A stretch of DNA of 60,000 nucleotides from Apostichopus japonicus (lineage: Eukaryota > Echinodermata > Holothuroidea > Aspidochirotida > Stichopodidae), in contig NC_092568.1 of assembly GCF_037975245.1 (NCBI RefSeq), positions 2,730,001-2,790,000 on the forward strand, read 5' to 3'. The notes beneath the pieces are model-generated. The model did no database searches, was not told the DNA's origin, and saw nothing but the letters and a program-made list of their open reading frames with translations. Positions 36,407 through 47,213 of the stretch are shown here, in pieces. Made by a program: the position numbers and the translations under genes. Position 1 is the stretch's first letter, and every line of letters begins with the position of its first letter.

Positions 36407-37084
36407 ATAAGTTCTAAACTTAGGCCTGGAGGTGTTTAAGTATTAACACTAGCTGGGTGTAAAGGGGAAGGAGGTCAAGTCAATGGCATCTTGCGATAAT
36501 CTTGAAATAGAACAACTTAAGATGATATCTCTTGTAGTTACTGTAACGTCTCACATTTGGCCATAAAGTTGCATTTTTGATCGTATACAGAATTTTTTTG
36601 CAGAATTTCTCATTTCTTTGTCGCTTTATTGAAATATTGGTGGACTCATATAACAAAGAGCCATTCCAGATATGATATGTAATTGATATTGTCTAACTAC
36701 TGATCCGTCTGGTACCACCTTATTGAAGCCAAGTTACAAACTTGGTATCCAGCTTGAATGTGTATATCGTTTCCTCAATATTAGTGAGTGCTCTTGTTTC
36801 GTATGGTACCTTTATGATGAAACAGCATGGAGTGGTCATACATAGTGCATTTATATACCAGCAGCATTAGATGGTTCACCCTATCCAATGTAATATATAT
36901 TGGTATGACAAGGCTGCTACCAGCATGCATCCCAAAAATCCCCTCCGGGTCACTGCATATCAAGTTACAGATTGTGCAAGAAAATCAACAGTCTTGTGGA
37001 CATTGGGCCCTCTATACCACCAGGTCCCTTAGTAAACGTTAGAAAGAGCAATTTGAGAGAAAAGAGGATATTAACGCTAGACTT
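36407..37084. other. Intron sequence, nothing recognised
   Basis: Short overlapping open frames on both strands; no domain, repeat or RNA gene was recognised. Confidence 0.5.
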
Positions 37085-37225
37085 AATTAGTCCACTTATC
37101 TCCTCACAATAACTGCACTCTCTCACTGTATCCAGTACTTGGTATATAAACCGTTTCACACTGTTCTCTGCAAGTGAGTAGCCAATTCTTGTATAGCACC
37201 CTTCTTCTCATTCTACCACCCGAAG
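37085..37225 (+). repeat. R1 interspersed repeat, degenerate
   Basis: CCACTTATCTCCTCACAATA, CTGCACTCTCTCACTGTATC and CTTCTCATTCTACCACCCGA occur in the R1 order, with the middle diverged. Directly precedes the G-rich minisatellite. Confidence 0.5.
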
Positions 37226-37288
37226 TATCTGGCATACATTACCATGAAGTGCTGTACATTAACCAACAAAACTTGGATTTCGCTTCAA

Positions 37289-37767
37289 GACCCGTTGGTT
37301 GGTGGGGGACCTGATGATTGGGGGGACACGTCGGTTGGTGGGGAGAACCGTCAGTTGGTGGGGGGACCCGTCCATTGGTGGGGGGACCCGTCGATTGGTG
37401 GGGGGACCCATCGATTGGTGGGGACCCCTCGGATGGTGGGGGACGTGTCGATTGGTGGGGACCCGTCTTGGTGGGGGGACCCGTTGGTTGGTGGGGACCC
37501 GTTGGTTGGTGGGGACCCGTCGGTTGGTGGGGGACCTGTCGGTTGGTGTAGGAACCTGTCGGTTGGTGGGGGACCTGTTGGTTGGTGGGGGACCCATCGG
37601 ATGGTGGGGACCCGCCGGTTGGTGGGAGACTCGTCCGTTTGTTTGGGACCCGTCGGTTGGTGGGGGACCCGTCGGTTGGTGGGGGGACCCGTCGGTTGGC
37701 GGGGGACCCGTCGGTTGGCGGGGGACCCGTCGGTTGGCGGGGGGACCTGTTGGTTGGCGGGGAGGGG
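37289..37767 (+). repeat. G-rich 20-bp minisatellite, about 25 copies
   Basis: A tandem array with 18-21 bp units of the type GACCCGTCGGTTGGTGGGGG. Point variants include CCGTT, CGATT and GGCGG, the last concentrated in the final units. G-runs of three to six recur every unit, with GG pairs between them, so G-quadruplex formation on the + strand (also in the Nova pre-mRNA) is likely. Open frames in several registers on both strands (up to 189 codons) are artefacts of the repeat. It lies only about 325 bp upstream of the exon at 38092. Confidence 0.95.
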
Positions 37768-37894
37768 CGTGTTCTTGTTCGAGTGGAGAAATAGTTGATA
37801 ATTTAGAATACTTCAAAATAGTTGACAAGTTTGAATAAGTGAGTTAGCTTTTTACTTTTGAATGATACCAATATATTTGATCGTAGTTATTCTT

Positions 37895-38010
37895 TGTTAT
37901 ATTTACTTCACTCCTCTCTGACCTGTCTCCTTAACCAACGCACCACCTACTGTATCTACCCTAGCCTAATTAGCTGGTAACATTCTTACACTGTGCCTTC
38001 AATGACTCTC
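37895..38010 (+). repeat. R1 interspersed repeat, degenerate
   Basis: TTTACTTCACTCCTCTCTGA, CCTGTCTCCTTAACC, TAGCTGGTAACATTCTTACA and CTGTGCCTTCAATGAC follow the R1 order. It sits 80 bp before the Nova exon acceptor. Confidence 0.55.
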
Positions 38011-38091
38011 CCATCTTAGTTATTATGATGTCCTAGTTTACTGTATGAATTTAATTCAGTGATGGTTTCATTGTCTTTGTTTTTTCTTCAG

Positions 38092-38240
38092 GCACATCAG
38101 AAAGAGTAGCACTTTTAACTGGGACAGTCGAAGCCCTCAACAATGTGGCATCTTTCATCATTGAGAAAGTAAGAGAATCACCGCAGCTGGGACTCAAAGC
38201 TGGCGTTGAAAATGTGACAACTCCAGAACGTGCCAGACAG
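38092..38240 (+). CDS. Nova: Nova coding exon, second part of KH1 and linker
   Basis: This exon completes KH1. The acceptor TTTTTTCTTCAG precedes 38092 and the donor CAG|GTGAGC follows 38240. It begins with two bases that complete a glycine codon split with the exon ending at 9073, and it ends exactly on a codon. The 49 full codons read TSERVALLTGTVEALNNVAS, then FIIEKVRESPQ, then a short linker ending RARQ. Vertebrate NOVA has TTERVCLIQGTVEALN and IAEKIREMPQ at the same place, so the frame and family are secure. The linker to KH2 (about 20 residues) is poorly conserved, as expected. In vertebrate NOVA1 an alternatively spliced cassette lies between this exon and the last one. Its phase-0 boundaries would fit here, but I did not find such a cassette in the following 20 kb. 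Confidence 0.95.
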
Positions 38241-39534
38241 GTGAGCGTGTCTCATTTCTTACCGGTAGACCGGGTGTGACCATGGAGCATTATTACATTC
38301 AACTATGATAGAATAACGGTCCGCTACGAACCTTGCGGTCGGTAGCTGTAACAATTGGGACATTTAAAGAAGCAATTTTCAAGATTGATAGCTAACTTGC
38401 TTTGGAAAACAGGAAGAAAAAATCGAGTTGCAAAATTTAGAATATTTGCTTATTTAGAATATTTGCTTTTGCCAAGTTATAGTTGTTGGACGGTGTCCAC
38501 CTAACGAAATTTGCAGAATCCAATGGAACGTTCATTCACTATAAACTCTGGTTATCATCGGTGAAAATAATTCTGTGGCGTTCTTTCCTCTTTCCAGTAT
38601 TTCATCGCAAAGGTCTGGAAAAAAATAGCTCGTAATTGTTAGACCAAAGCAAACTGATGTTTCTATTTCCCTCCCGACAAATTTTATGCAAGATTTTAAG
38701 ATCTAGTCACCATTTATTGGTGACTAGATCATAAATTTCTTGCTATGGGTTGAAAGATCGAAAACAAAGATCCCTCCTGTATTTATAAAAAGGAATGAAT
38801 AGTGTTTGAAAAAGCTCTAAGAGTAATAGTTGAATCAACATTTCAGCTATTTTTTATGCCCTATAGAGGTTGTCAGTAACAGTTTGTGTTAGTATCATTC
38901 AACATGTCATACCCTTGCAATGATGATTGAAGAGACAACACACAACAAACACATATACACACAACACACAATTAACACGCAGACACTCGCACAGGCAGGG
39001 TCAGTAGTAATCTACTGTGGGTAAAGTAGCTTCCGTAATCCCACTTCTTGCTTGAAAACTGTGGCAGTTAACTCAGTTAAAATGTATATCACTCACTCTA
39101 TTTCTACTTCATAGTGATCTTCTTATGGTCTATATATCTTTATTTTAATAGATGCTGGTTATTTAAACTCGCGTAGTGAAGGAATCAGGTCCAAATGCAG
39201 GCTTTAGCAGTTGAGCCTTGATTTATTGACCCAGTCAATACTAATTTCATATTTTCAAACACTTGTAGGTTCTTGTACCCCATCCACTTGTTCTGCAAGT
39301 TTAGGCAACAATTTATCTGATAAAACTCAGTTAATTGAAATTGATTCCTAGCAACTTGTGTTCACAAAAATTTTGAATTCTCTTTGTTGTTCTATGCCAT
39401 ATAAAGTCAGTAAACAACAAAACTTCCTTGGACACTGAGATAGATTGAATAATTCCTTGAATGTCCTGCAAAGCTTACTTCAAGCATTATGCAGTATCCT
39501 GACTACATTGCTAATTGCTCCAGAGATATTGACT
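38241..39534 (+). other. Nova: Start of 20-kb Nova intron
   Basis: The donor is GTGAGC. A perfect hairpin lies at 38700-38730 (GATCTAGTCACCA and its complement around a 5-nt loop). An ACAC-rich stretch lies at about 38936-38990. No gene was found. Confidence 0.7.
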
Positions 39535-39690
39535 TTGCTGCTCGCTTACCTGCCCAGTTACAACCTGAGCACTCTTGTTATACCATGCCTTAGAGTAAGC
39601 TGATAACCATTTAACACTGTGTGCGCCCTCTATGACTGGACCCTCTCGGTCAATGACCTCCCTTCTCATTCTAACACCCAAAGTGCCTTT
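39535..39690 (+). mobile_element. R1 interspersed repeat copy
   Basis: About 155 bp covering the conserved front of R1: GCTGCTCGCTTACCTGCCC, GAGCACTCTTGTTATACCAT, GATAACCATTTAACACTGTG, GCGCCCTCTATGACTGGACC and CTTCTCATTCTAACACCCAA. It lacks the downstream GATAAGTATCC part. Confidence 0.7.
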
Positions 39691-41127
39691 GCCTATGTCT
39701 ATGTAGCCTGTTTGTAATCACACAGCTATACTTAGCCTCTAGATACAATAACTCATTTGCATTTGTTAGCCAATGGCAATTTCACCAAATTTCTGTGACG
39801 TTTGCATACTTACTTTAAGATAATAAATGATAGATCAAACCAAGACACACCAGTCTAGTTAAACTGCTTTGTTTTCTTTCACAAATTGACAAATCAAATT
39901 TGTTATTCATATAATTAATGTTAATATCATTGAAACATTAACTTGGAAAGTTTCAAAGTGCTGGGCCTTTTCTTTCTTTTTTTTCAAATGAAACTTGGCT
40001 AGACAAGGGATGTTATCATGAATTTAGCATCAGTCAGTAAAGTTTGCATTTCCAGTAAAACTAATCTAGAACAACATAGACAATTGATTTCCTGGGAATT
40101 TGTTTCCACTTTTATGTCTTTCCACAAACCTGAATCACTTGTTTAGGTCATTTATTACCCACCCAAAACCTAACCATCATAAATTATGAACATAACTTGC
40201 AGATTATGCTACATTTATTCTCCTTCATTAACTGGGAAACCACCTTTACATGGTTGTTAACTCTCCTCATAGGTTTCTTTTCTTTGGAAATCACAGGGGA
40301 GCATTTATGTCAATCCCTTTTCTATTAGCCTCATTCCCTGTGGCTTCAGTGATTGACCTTCATAGAGGTTGACCTCAGGGGGTCAAGTGTACCTATACGC
40401 ACCCCCTTGGGATACCTGTGGTGTACACTGACTGGGCTTTGTCTGTATAGGGAAGTAAGAAGTCAAACATTCTCCTCAAACATTTCCCATATATATTCAT
40501 ATATTTATATGTATATACATAACTATTTTGGTCACAGTGGTGATTGTGTGGCAAACCTCTTAAACTCTAAAAGCTACTTGAAACCACCAGCGTCAGACGA
40601 TGGAAGCTAAAAACTGTTTGGTAGAGAAGGAACAAAAGAATTACTAATTTTGTCAAAGAAATGTATTTAAAAGAATTGATTAAATGAAATAAATGTCTAA
40701 CAGTTAAAATACATACAATGTTACAATGTTCTATGTATGTATCTCATATGATTGATATTTAATGAGCTCGTTTCAATAGAATTAAAGCAATAGAAGGAAC
40801 CAATTAAATGCTTATCAGTATCCTAAATTAGAATGAGAATATAAAGGCGGTGGTGATAGTACATTATTCAAACCATAAGCTGGCTATTATCAGGAGGCAG
40901 TTAATACCAGAAGCTAAGAGGTTGGGAGAACTCTATCAGTGGTAATCTTGTCTCTAATCTCTCTCTCTCCAGAAGATGTGACATCAAGCATCTAGAGTGC
41001 GCACATTGTAACTAATACTGTAAAAGAGAGAGTGAATGGAAGCACCCTGATAAATAGCTCTTATACTCACATATATATATCAATGTCATTGAATAGCAAA
41101 TGGTCCCTGAGGATAAGCCCTTCATGG
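39691..41127. other. Intron sequence, nothing recognised
   Basis: An AT-rich TATA-type stretch lies at about 40485-40522. No significant coding frame. Confidence 0.5.
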
Positions 41128-41220
41128 CATCTTAACATCTGTGATATGCTTCCTGTGGTGTTTTATTACTCCAAGGGACATACATAGTATGTACAGCAGT
41201 TTGATGTTTGATAAATTTAT
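41128..41220 (+). repeat. Direct repeat, copy 1 of a ~90-bp pair
   Basis: Shares CATCTTAACATCTGTGAT, CCTGTGGTGTTT, ATTACTCCAAGGG and TACATAGT, in order, with 42026-42120. Confidence 0.8.
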
Positions 41221-42025
41221 GGATGGTTTGTTATGAGATGAGTTTGGGAATCTTAGATTCAGTACATGGACATGTATAGGTCATTGTTCACTGGTGGTAA
41301 TGCTGTGTTGCTTCTTCTGTATTCCTTTTTTCTTTTTTATTCATTTTTCATTTTATGAATATTATTTAAACTGCACAAGCAGGCACGGATGAACATTTAA
41401 CTGACTCACATTGCACATGGAGACTAATGTTGGCTGTGTTCAAACAGGGATGTGTTATTTGAAAAACACATCCCTGGTTCAAAATAAGGCACCATTTTAA
41501 AATCGCTCTAACACTGTACGACCACGAGAACCGCATATATCTGCTGCCACCTACTATCCATCAATTATTACCCTGTATGACTGACATACCTCCCTGAACA
41601 ATTTCATCATCTCCACAATAATGTCACTACTGATGGGCAATTTCCAACTGACTGATACTAATGTAACATAATTACAGGGCTTTGATGTACTGCCTGCAAG
41701 TTTGTTTTATGTCTAGTTTAACCTGGGTTTTACACCGTTACTGGTGCCTGACTTTAATAAAGACCAATATATAGCAGGTACAGTAGATCTTGAAAATGAA
41801 AGGTATTTGGTGGCCAACAGCTGCAAACAATAAATTACAGCTTAATTAACCTGCTTTGAGTTGTGTAGCATGGATGGCAGTCTAAGCATTATTAGACAGT
41901 ACTTATATTTTCAATACTACCCTTTACTCTGCATACTGTACACTGTAGGTTGGTTCTAGACTCTGATTGGTCAATTGGGATGGTGCATTACCGGCTATTG
42001 TATCATTATATCACTAAGTTGTACC
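41221..42025. other. Intron sequence with a hairpin
   Basis: Lies between the two copies of the ~90-bp direct repeat. It holds a perfect 12-bp-arm hairpin at 41445-41476 (CAGGGATGTGTT, 8-nt loop, complement). No gene was found. Confidence 0.5.
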
Positions 42026-42120
42026 CATCTTAACATCTGTGATGTACAGTATGCTCCCTGTGGTGTTTGTCATATTACTCCAAGGGGACGTACATAGTGT
42101 AGCAGTGTAATGTTTATTAA
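42026..42120 (+). repeat. Direct repeat, copy 2 of a ~90-bp pair
   Basis: The second copy lies about 900 bp downstream of the first and has small insertions (GTACA after CTGTGAT, GTCAT after GGTGTTT). It may reflect an interspersed repeat or an old local duplication. Confidence 0.8.
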
Positions 42121-45029
42121 TTATCTCACTTTGTGGTACCTCAATAAATTTGGTTGAGTTCCCTAAATTTACATAATTGTACCCATGCCATATGTTTATT
42201 TATGAAGAAATTGTTTTCAACATGGCTAAAAGTTTACTTCATTCCTCTCTTACCTGCTCCCCATTCCAAACATGGATTTTTCCATCTGCCTAACCTCACA
42301 AATTTTGGAAACACGTGGAAAGCACCTTGCTCACACAGACCCATAGCCCATAACCCATATAGAAATACAAAGAATATACTTGTGTAGTCTACCTACAATA
42401 GCCCACTTGAATGTCTCTCTCCCCTAACCCCCTCCCGATTAAGCTGTCTGAAAATTGTCTGCAAATATCATATACCAACACTGGCAGTACAAGCACATGT
42501 CCAGCTCACCTGCATTAGAGCATTGCTTGGCAAGGTGTGCTTGTGGTTGCCCACATTCTAAGTGCTGTTACATATTCACTGCTTTCATTTTGTCCTTCCT
42601 GACACACAACGATACTTTTTTTCATAGTAGTCCAGGCATTGCCTGCTTACAGGTTTATCACCCATAATATTAAGGTCAATCACTAAACCCTCCGAAAATT
42701 GCACCCAATATAGAATTTCTTTGCGGGTTTTTGTTTCTAGGTCGTTTTGAACGCTTTCTGGGAGCTTAATAGCTTGATGCAGACACAAGGTCAGAAAGAG
42801 ACCTTTAGGCAACAATTTTAGTGCTTAGCTCATCCTATTATATCAAGATGAACAACTGTTTCTTCCTAAATGGAAAGGATTTCATTAAACATACTCAAAT
42901 TTCTTCATGCAGTTAATTTAGTTTTTTGTTCTGGTCTTTGACAACAAAAAAAGCTATCTCTATCCTTGCTTGAAATAATGGGAACAGTAGACCACTCACC
43001 AGTACACTTTAAAATCGAGTGCGCTTCTTTTTTTGTTACGTCAGTTTTGTAAGTCTTGGCATGCCTTGGATTATCAGTGTTACACATAACCGTTTCAATC
43101 ACTGTGGATCTTTGCTGAACTTAGTCACAGTCAGTGTTGAAGATAGTACCTTTCAGGTAATTTCTTGCCACTGTGACTTTAACAAAACCTGTCTCCGGTG
43201 AGAGTCAATTTATTTTCACGCGAGGTTTTACGAAAGAGAAAGAACTTGACAAGTGAACGGCAGGGAAACCCTTGAGATTATCTTCTACAGAATGCCTTTG
43301 CTGCCGAGAAACTTCCAAAGTGTTTCTTCATCTCGGGCAAGATTGAGATGAAAAAGAATCAACCAATTAAGTTTCATCTGCAGGCAGACACTTGTTTACA
43401 CAAAGTTGATTAGACGGATGGACTTTTTTATTTACTGTCATTTTGTGGAAGAAAAAATATCAGCGTCGGTTGGTATATATACAACCAGACTTTTTCTCAG
43501 ACAAATTTATGGTGAGCAAATAATTAAAGGTAAAAGTGGCAACATGAGTTAAGAAAGTGCGTAATGCTGATAACCCAACAAAAATTACATTGTTTGTAAA
43601 TATATAATATCATCTTGTATGCATAAGCTATTATTGATAAATGTAATGTCTTAACTTATTTGGCTGTTTCAACCAGGCTCCCAAAATAACATATATGTAG
43701 TATTCAATCACAAGACTGCTGAATATCAAATCAGATGAGAGAGAGAGAGAGGACAAAATTAAAAGTGATAGGTTGGAGAGATGATGGAAATTTCAAATCA
43801 GATCTTTGGTCCCCATGCAGCCTGGCAAAGTTAGCAACATGGAAATACCTTAATTAATTACTTATGTTACTAGTGATTGGAATATTTAATTGCCCAATCT
43901 TACTAAACATATACCTGCCTCCTGTCGACGTCCCATGCAATATTCCAAGCTGGGCCAATCAGAATCCAGATACACTACGTTTGCTTTGATAAAAGTAAAT
44001 GAATAACAGAAAACCTGACTGCAATATTTTGGACATTGGAAAAGAGGCAAGGAAGCTATGACCCAGAAAGCAGCAGGGAAGGGATTTCATGGGAAATTCA
44101 GCATCTGTAACTCCAGAAGCAAATCCTGGAAAAATTTCACACATAGTCTGCATACATTAATGTTAGTTGTTTTCTCTGGAGGTCAGATGTCAACAGAGGT
44201 CAAATCTGAAACTTGTTAAACACACTAAACTCCAAAAGCTAAAACTTGAATGGACTTCTTACTTGATACTTACAGATGGAAGTACATTGGTGCAAGAACC
44301 TCGCTGTCAAGAATGGTGAAAACTTGAAAATCTTGTAATGTTGTCATTGAAAATGTTAGCAAGGAATAACTAACTCTATTGACTTCCTAATTATATGTTA
44401 GTTATTGACGAATTTTAGTGAATAAATTTTAACACAATAAAAAAAAATTCCTAGTCAAAGTTCTTTCCTTGATACATTGATATAGAGGCCTATCAAATGG
44501 AAATAGCATTAGAGAAACCAAAGCCACTCAACCGAGCACCCTGTTGATGTATATATTATACGTGTATTCTAATCTCTTCCAGTTGTACACTTTATGTGTA
44601 TATGCAGCTTTGTGGCACTCCACAGGGCTGAATTCTAAGAACTTGATTATATCTAGGATAAAGCTGGAATCTTTTCTAAGGGTTTCTGAATAGGAAGTTT
44701 GTTTTTCAAGAAAGATTAATGAATAATGGTATGGTACGACACTAGGATTTGACTGTGAAGTTTGTAAACATATTGCCAATAATGGATAAACCAAATGGGC
44801 AGTTTTGGTTGTTGGACAACAAATTTTGGGGGCTTTAGAACAATCATTTACGGCTGTTTGCTTTTTGATGGCCTATTTAATGGTTACATTGCCTGATTGC
44901 CATAAGTGCTGGGCATCAGCTTAAAAAAATCCCAATATAAGTGTTAAGCTTATTCAGTATTCCATTTGATTCTGAACATCACTGACATTGCTTTAAACAC
45001 TTGGTTACATTTTGAAAAGGTGAACAGAG
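42121..45029. other. Intron sequence, mostly unremarkable
   Basis: Contains an R1-front-like fragment at about 42232-42262, a GA microsatellite at 43737-43752 and, at 44170-44350, a diverged relative of the 14735-15290 repeat. No gene was found. Confidence 0.5.
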
Positions 45030-45142
45030 AGGCAATGGAGATAAAGTGCCTTGCCCAAGGACACAACGTAATATTCTGGCCAGGACTCAAACCTGCAAGC
45101 CTTAGATCACAAGTCCACTACATTAACCACTTGACCACAATG
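45030..45142 (-). mobile_element. tRNA-derived SINE, head region
   Basis: On the - strand it reads TGGTCAAGTGGTTA (A box, 45137-45124), then GTGGACTTGTGATCTAAGG, then GGTTTGAGTCC (B box, 45093-45083). This matches a serine or leucine tRNA-like polymerase III promoter. The body after it has TGTGTCCTTGGGCAAGGCAC, a motif I know from widespread invertebrate tRNA-SINEs. The copy is mutated (B box GGTTTGAGTCC for GGTTCGANTCC), so it is not a functional tRNA gene. The 3' end is not clear. Confidence 0.8.
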
Positions 45143-45682
45143 TTCTCTCATATACGTGCACTTTCCATCAACAGTAATAAAGCACTATAAATACACCTAC
45201 ACCGTATGTTTCTATAACTATCGCACAATGTGACTCAACAGCCACCAGTTTGTAAACTGAATTTTGCCATTTATTCAAGGCCTCTCTCTCTCTCATACAT
45301 AAACTTCAAAAACCTCACAAATTGTCACTTTTCTTGCTAGAGTCGTCTTCCTCCTGAAACATAAACAACAGGTATGATTCCTGTTTAGCTGGATGTGTTG
45401 TTTACCGTAAAATTTGAAATATTGCCCGTTGCAGCAACCGTAGCTTGGATCCCATAGACAAACTGATTGATTATGTTTACAAAGAGGTGTTCGATTACGA
45501 GAGAAGTTCGGCTCTAGTTCCAACAGGAAGACAGGACTGTACAAGCTTATAGATCTCTGCACAGTTTGTGTTACAACCTTCCTTGTGACTTAGTTTTGTT
45601 GTTTGATGAAAATGCGTACAATGCAAAGGTGGATCAGGGCACTTGTTTAAAAAGTGTGCTCATGAATGCATCTTTCGAATGT
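45143..45682. other. Intron sequence, nothing recognised
   Basis: An 89-codon - strand frame at 45293-45562 has no recognisable domain. No gene was found. Confidence 0.45.
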
Positions 45683-45776
45683 TGTGTTCCCCGGCAGTCT
45701 TCCTCTAGTCTAGCATTGTGCATTATTACCATTCCGTAGATCCTGGCAGATCTCCTCTAGTCCAGCATTGTGCATT

Positions 45777-46064
45777 GAGATCATCCTGCTCACATATAAA
45801 GCCCTGCATGGATTAGCACCAGAATACATGAGTAGCATGATCAGTCGGAAGACCACCACCCGCTCTCTCTGATCCTCAAATCAGCTACTGCTCCATGTAC
45901 CTAAGTGGAAGCTCAAGTCATTTGGTCAACGACCGTTTTCTAATGCCGCTCCTACTCTTTGGAACTCACTTCCACTGCACATCAAGTCGGCACCCAACGT
46001 TAACATTTTGGAAAAAAACAGACTCGAAACTTATCTATTTTTGACAGCCTTCTCTGAGCACTAG
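45777..46064 (+). pseudogene. LINE reverse transcriptase C-terminal remnant
   Basis: One frame runs from 45777 to the TAG at 46062-46064. It encodes LLTYKALHGLAPEYMSSMIS, then RPFSNAAPTLWNSLPLHIKS and ETYLFLTAFSEH. This is the conserved tail of L2/CR1/Jockey-type ORF2 proteins (YKALHGLAP.Y, AAPTLWNSLP). A single in-frame TGA at 45870-45872 breaks it; a CGA-to-TGA change (CpG decay) would explain that. The rest of the frame is open, so the insertion is not extremely old. Confidence 0.85.
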
Positions 46065-46160
46065 CGCCACTGAGCATTGGTTTTCTTCTGGATATTGGCG
46101 CTATATGAATTTGCATTTATTATTATTATTATGATGATTATTATTATTATTATTATGATT
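45777..46160 (+). mobile_element. 5'-truncated LINE 3' end (L2/CR1-like)
   Basis: The end of a non-LTR retrotransposon: the last ~95 codons of a reverse-transcriptase ORF, a short 3'UTR ending GGCGCTATATGAATTTGCAT, then an (ATT)n tail (about 46117-46157). ATT-type tails and a GCGCTATAT..ATTTGCAT end are typical of L2/CR1-type elements. Everything upstream of the C-terminal part is absent, as in usual 5' truncation during reverse transcription. Confidence 0.85.
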
Positions 46161-46214
46161 CCCGTTCTGTAGATCTGTGCAGTCCTCCTCTATCCAGCAT
46201 TGTGCATTATTCCC

Positions 46215-47205
46215 ATATTTTTATAGCCAAGACACCAGCAGAATTATGTTAAGAAATTGGTTTGAGAAGCACAAGTGGTTTGATGGGGGAGGGGGTGGAA
46301 ACTGTCAAGTTTAAAACTATAAGATGTTTTTGTGCTAATGTATCTGTCTGTCAGATCTGTCTTTCCATGGGGTTTTTTTGCATATATTTTACCGCCATTT
46401 CATTTTTCCCTTCCAGTAAACAGTACCAAGTCCTTTCCTTCCAGCCTTCTATTTTTACCCGCAGTTTGAATAAATTTTGCTAGCGAAATTGGTTTGTAAC
46501 TCCTCTTAGCTGTACTTGAAGCTCTTGTTCCTGTCTATATCCATTTTTTTTTTGCATCAAAAAGATTCCTCAGTCAATCATATTTTGCAATCTGTAACAA
46601 CTATTGAGTGGGGTAATATGTTTAATGTACAAGCCAATTTTCTTTCTGAACCTGAAATCAATGTACATTGCTCTCACTACTTGACAACTTTGAAAAGGTT
46701 ATGAAACTTCAGAATGCTGTCGTTTCTCACAGCAAGGCCAGGGAAAGTTTGTCAAAGAATTTGTCAAGACCTTTGATTAATGTCAAGTTGCCTTGCTGAT
46801 GATTCTTGGACAAAATCCAAACCCCAGGCTATATATAGTTATTAATGATATTGGTGTTAATTTTATGTATAGAGTCGGTCCAATGTTAGGCTCACTGGGC
46901 CTAACCTTATTTCAACAGCTTGTTAAGAAAATTACAAGTCAACTCTCTGAAGTGGCAAAATACCTTCTTCGGTAACTTAAAGGGAATAAGATCTTGAGAG
47001 ATGAACGGTTGAGAATTTCTCATCAACCTTCTGAGATACTTTTCAAGAAAAGTCACCCAGGAAAGAAGCTAGGCACGAAAAACCAAACTACCAAATGACT
47101 GATCCGCTGTCAACCCCAGTCCCCTTTGCATGGAGACTGTGACTGTGTGATCATCGTCATGTGTGTATCATGATTCCCCTAGAAGGGGAACATAATGCTA
47201 CACAT
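46215..47205. other. Intron sequence, nothing recognised
   Basis: Small open frames (60-73 codons) without domains; AT-rich. No gene was found. Confidence 0.5.
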
Positions 47206-47213
47206 GATCTTAA

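Larger units (their letters stand above)
45683..46214 (+). repeat. Diverged tandem repeat interrupted by a LINE
   Basis: Three similar units carry CCTCTAGTCCAGCATTGTGCA or a close variant (45702-45724, about 45754-45775, about 46189-46208), preceded by CCGTAGATC or CTGTAGATC. The LINE tail sits inside the array, between units two and three, so the insertion probably postdates the duplication. Confidence 0.65.

Noticed and set aside
37244-37838. Frames of 179-189 codons on both strands
   Set aside because: All arise from the G-rich 20-bp tandem repeat. Opposite strands and several registers are open together, which is a composition effect.
45030-45142. A functional tRNA gene on the minus strand
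   Set aside because: A and B boxes are present, but the anticodon arm and acceptor stem do not pair properly, and the typical SINE body follows. Called a SINE.
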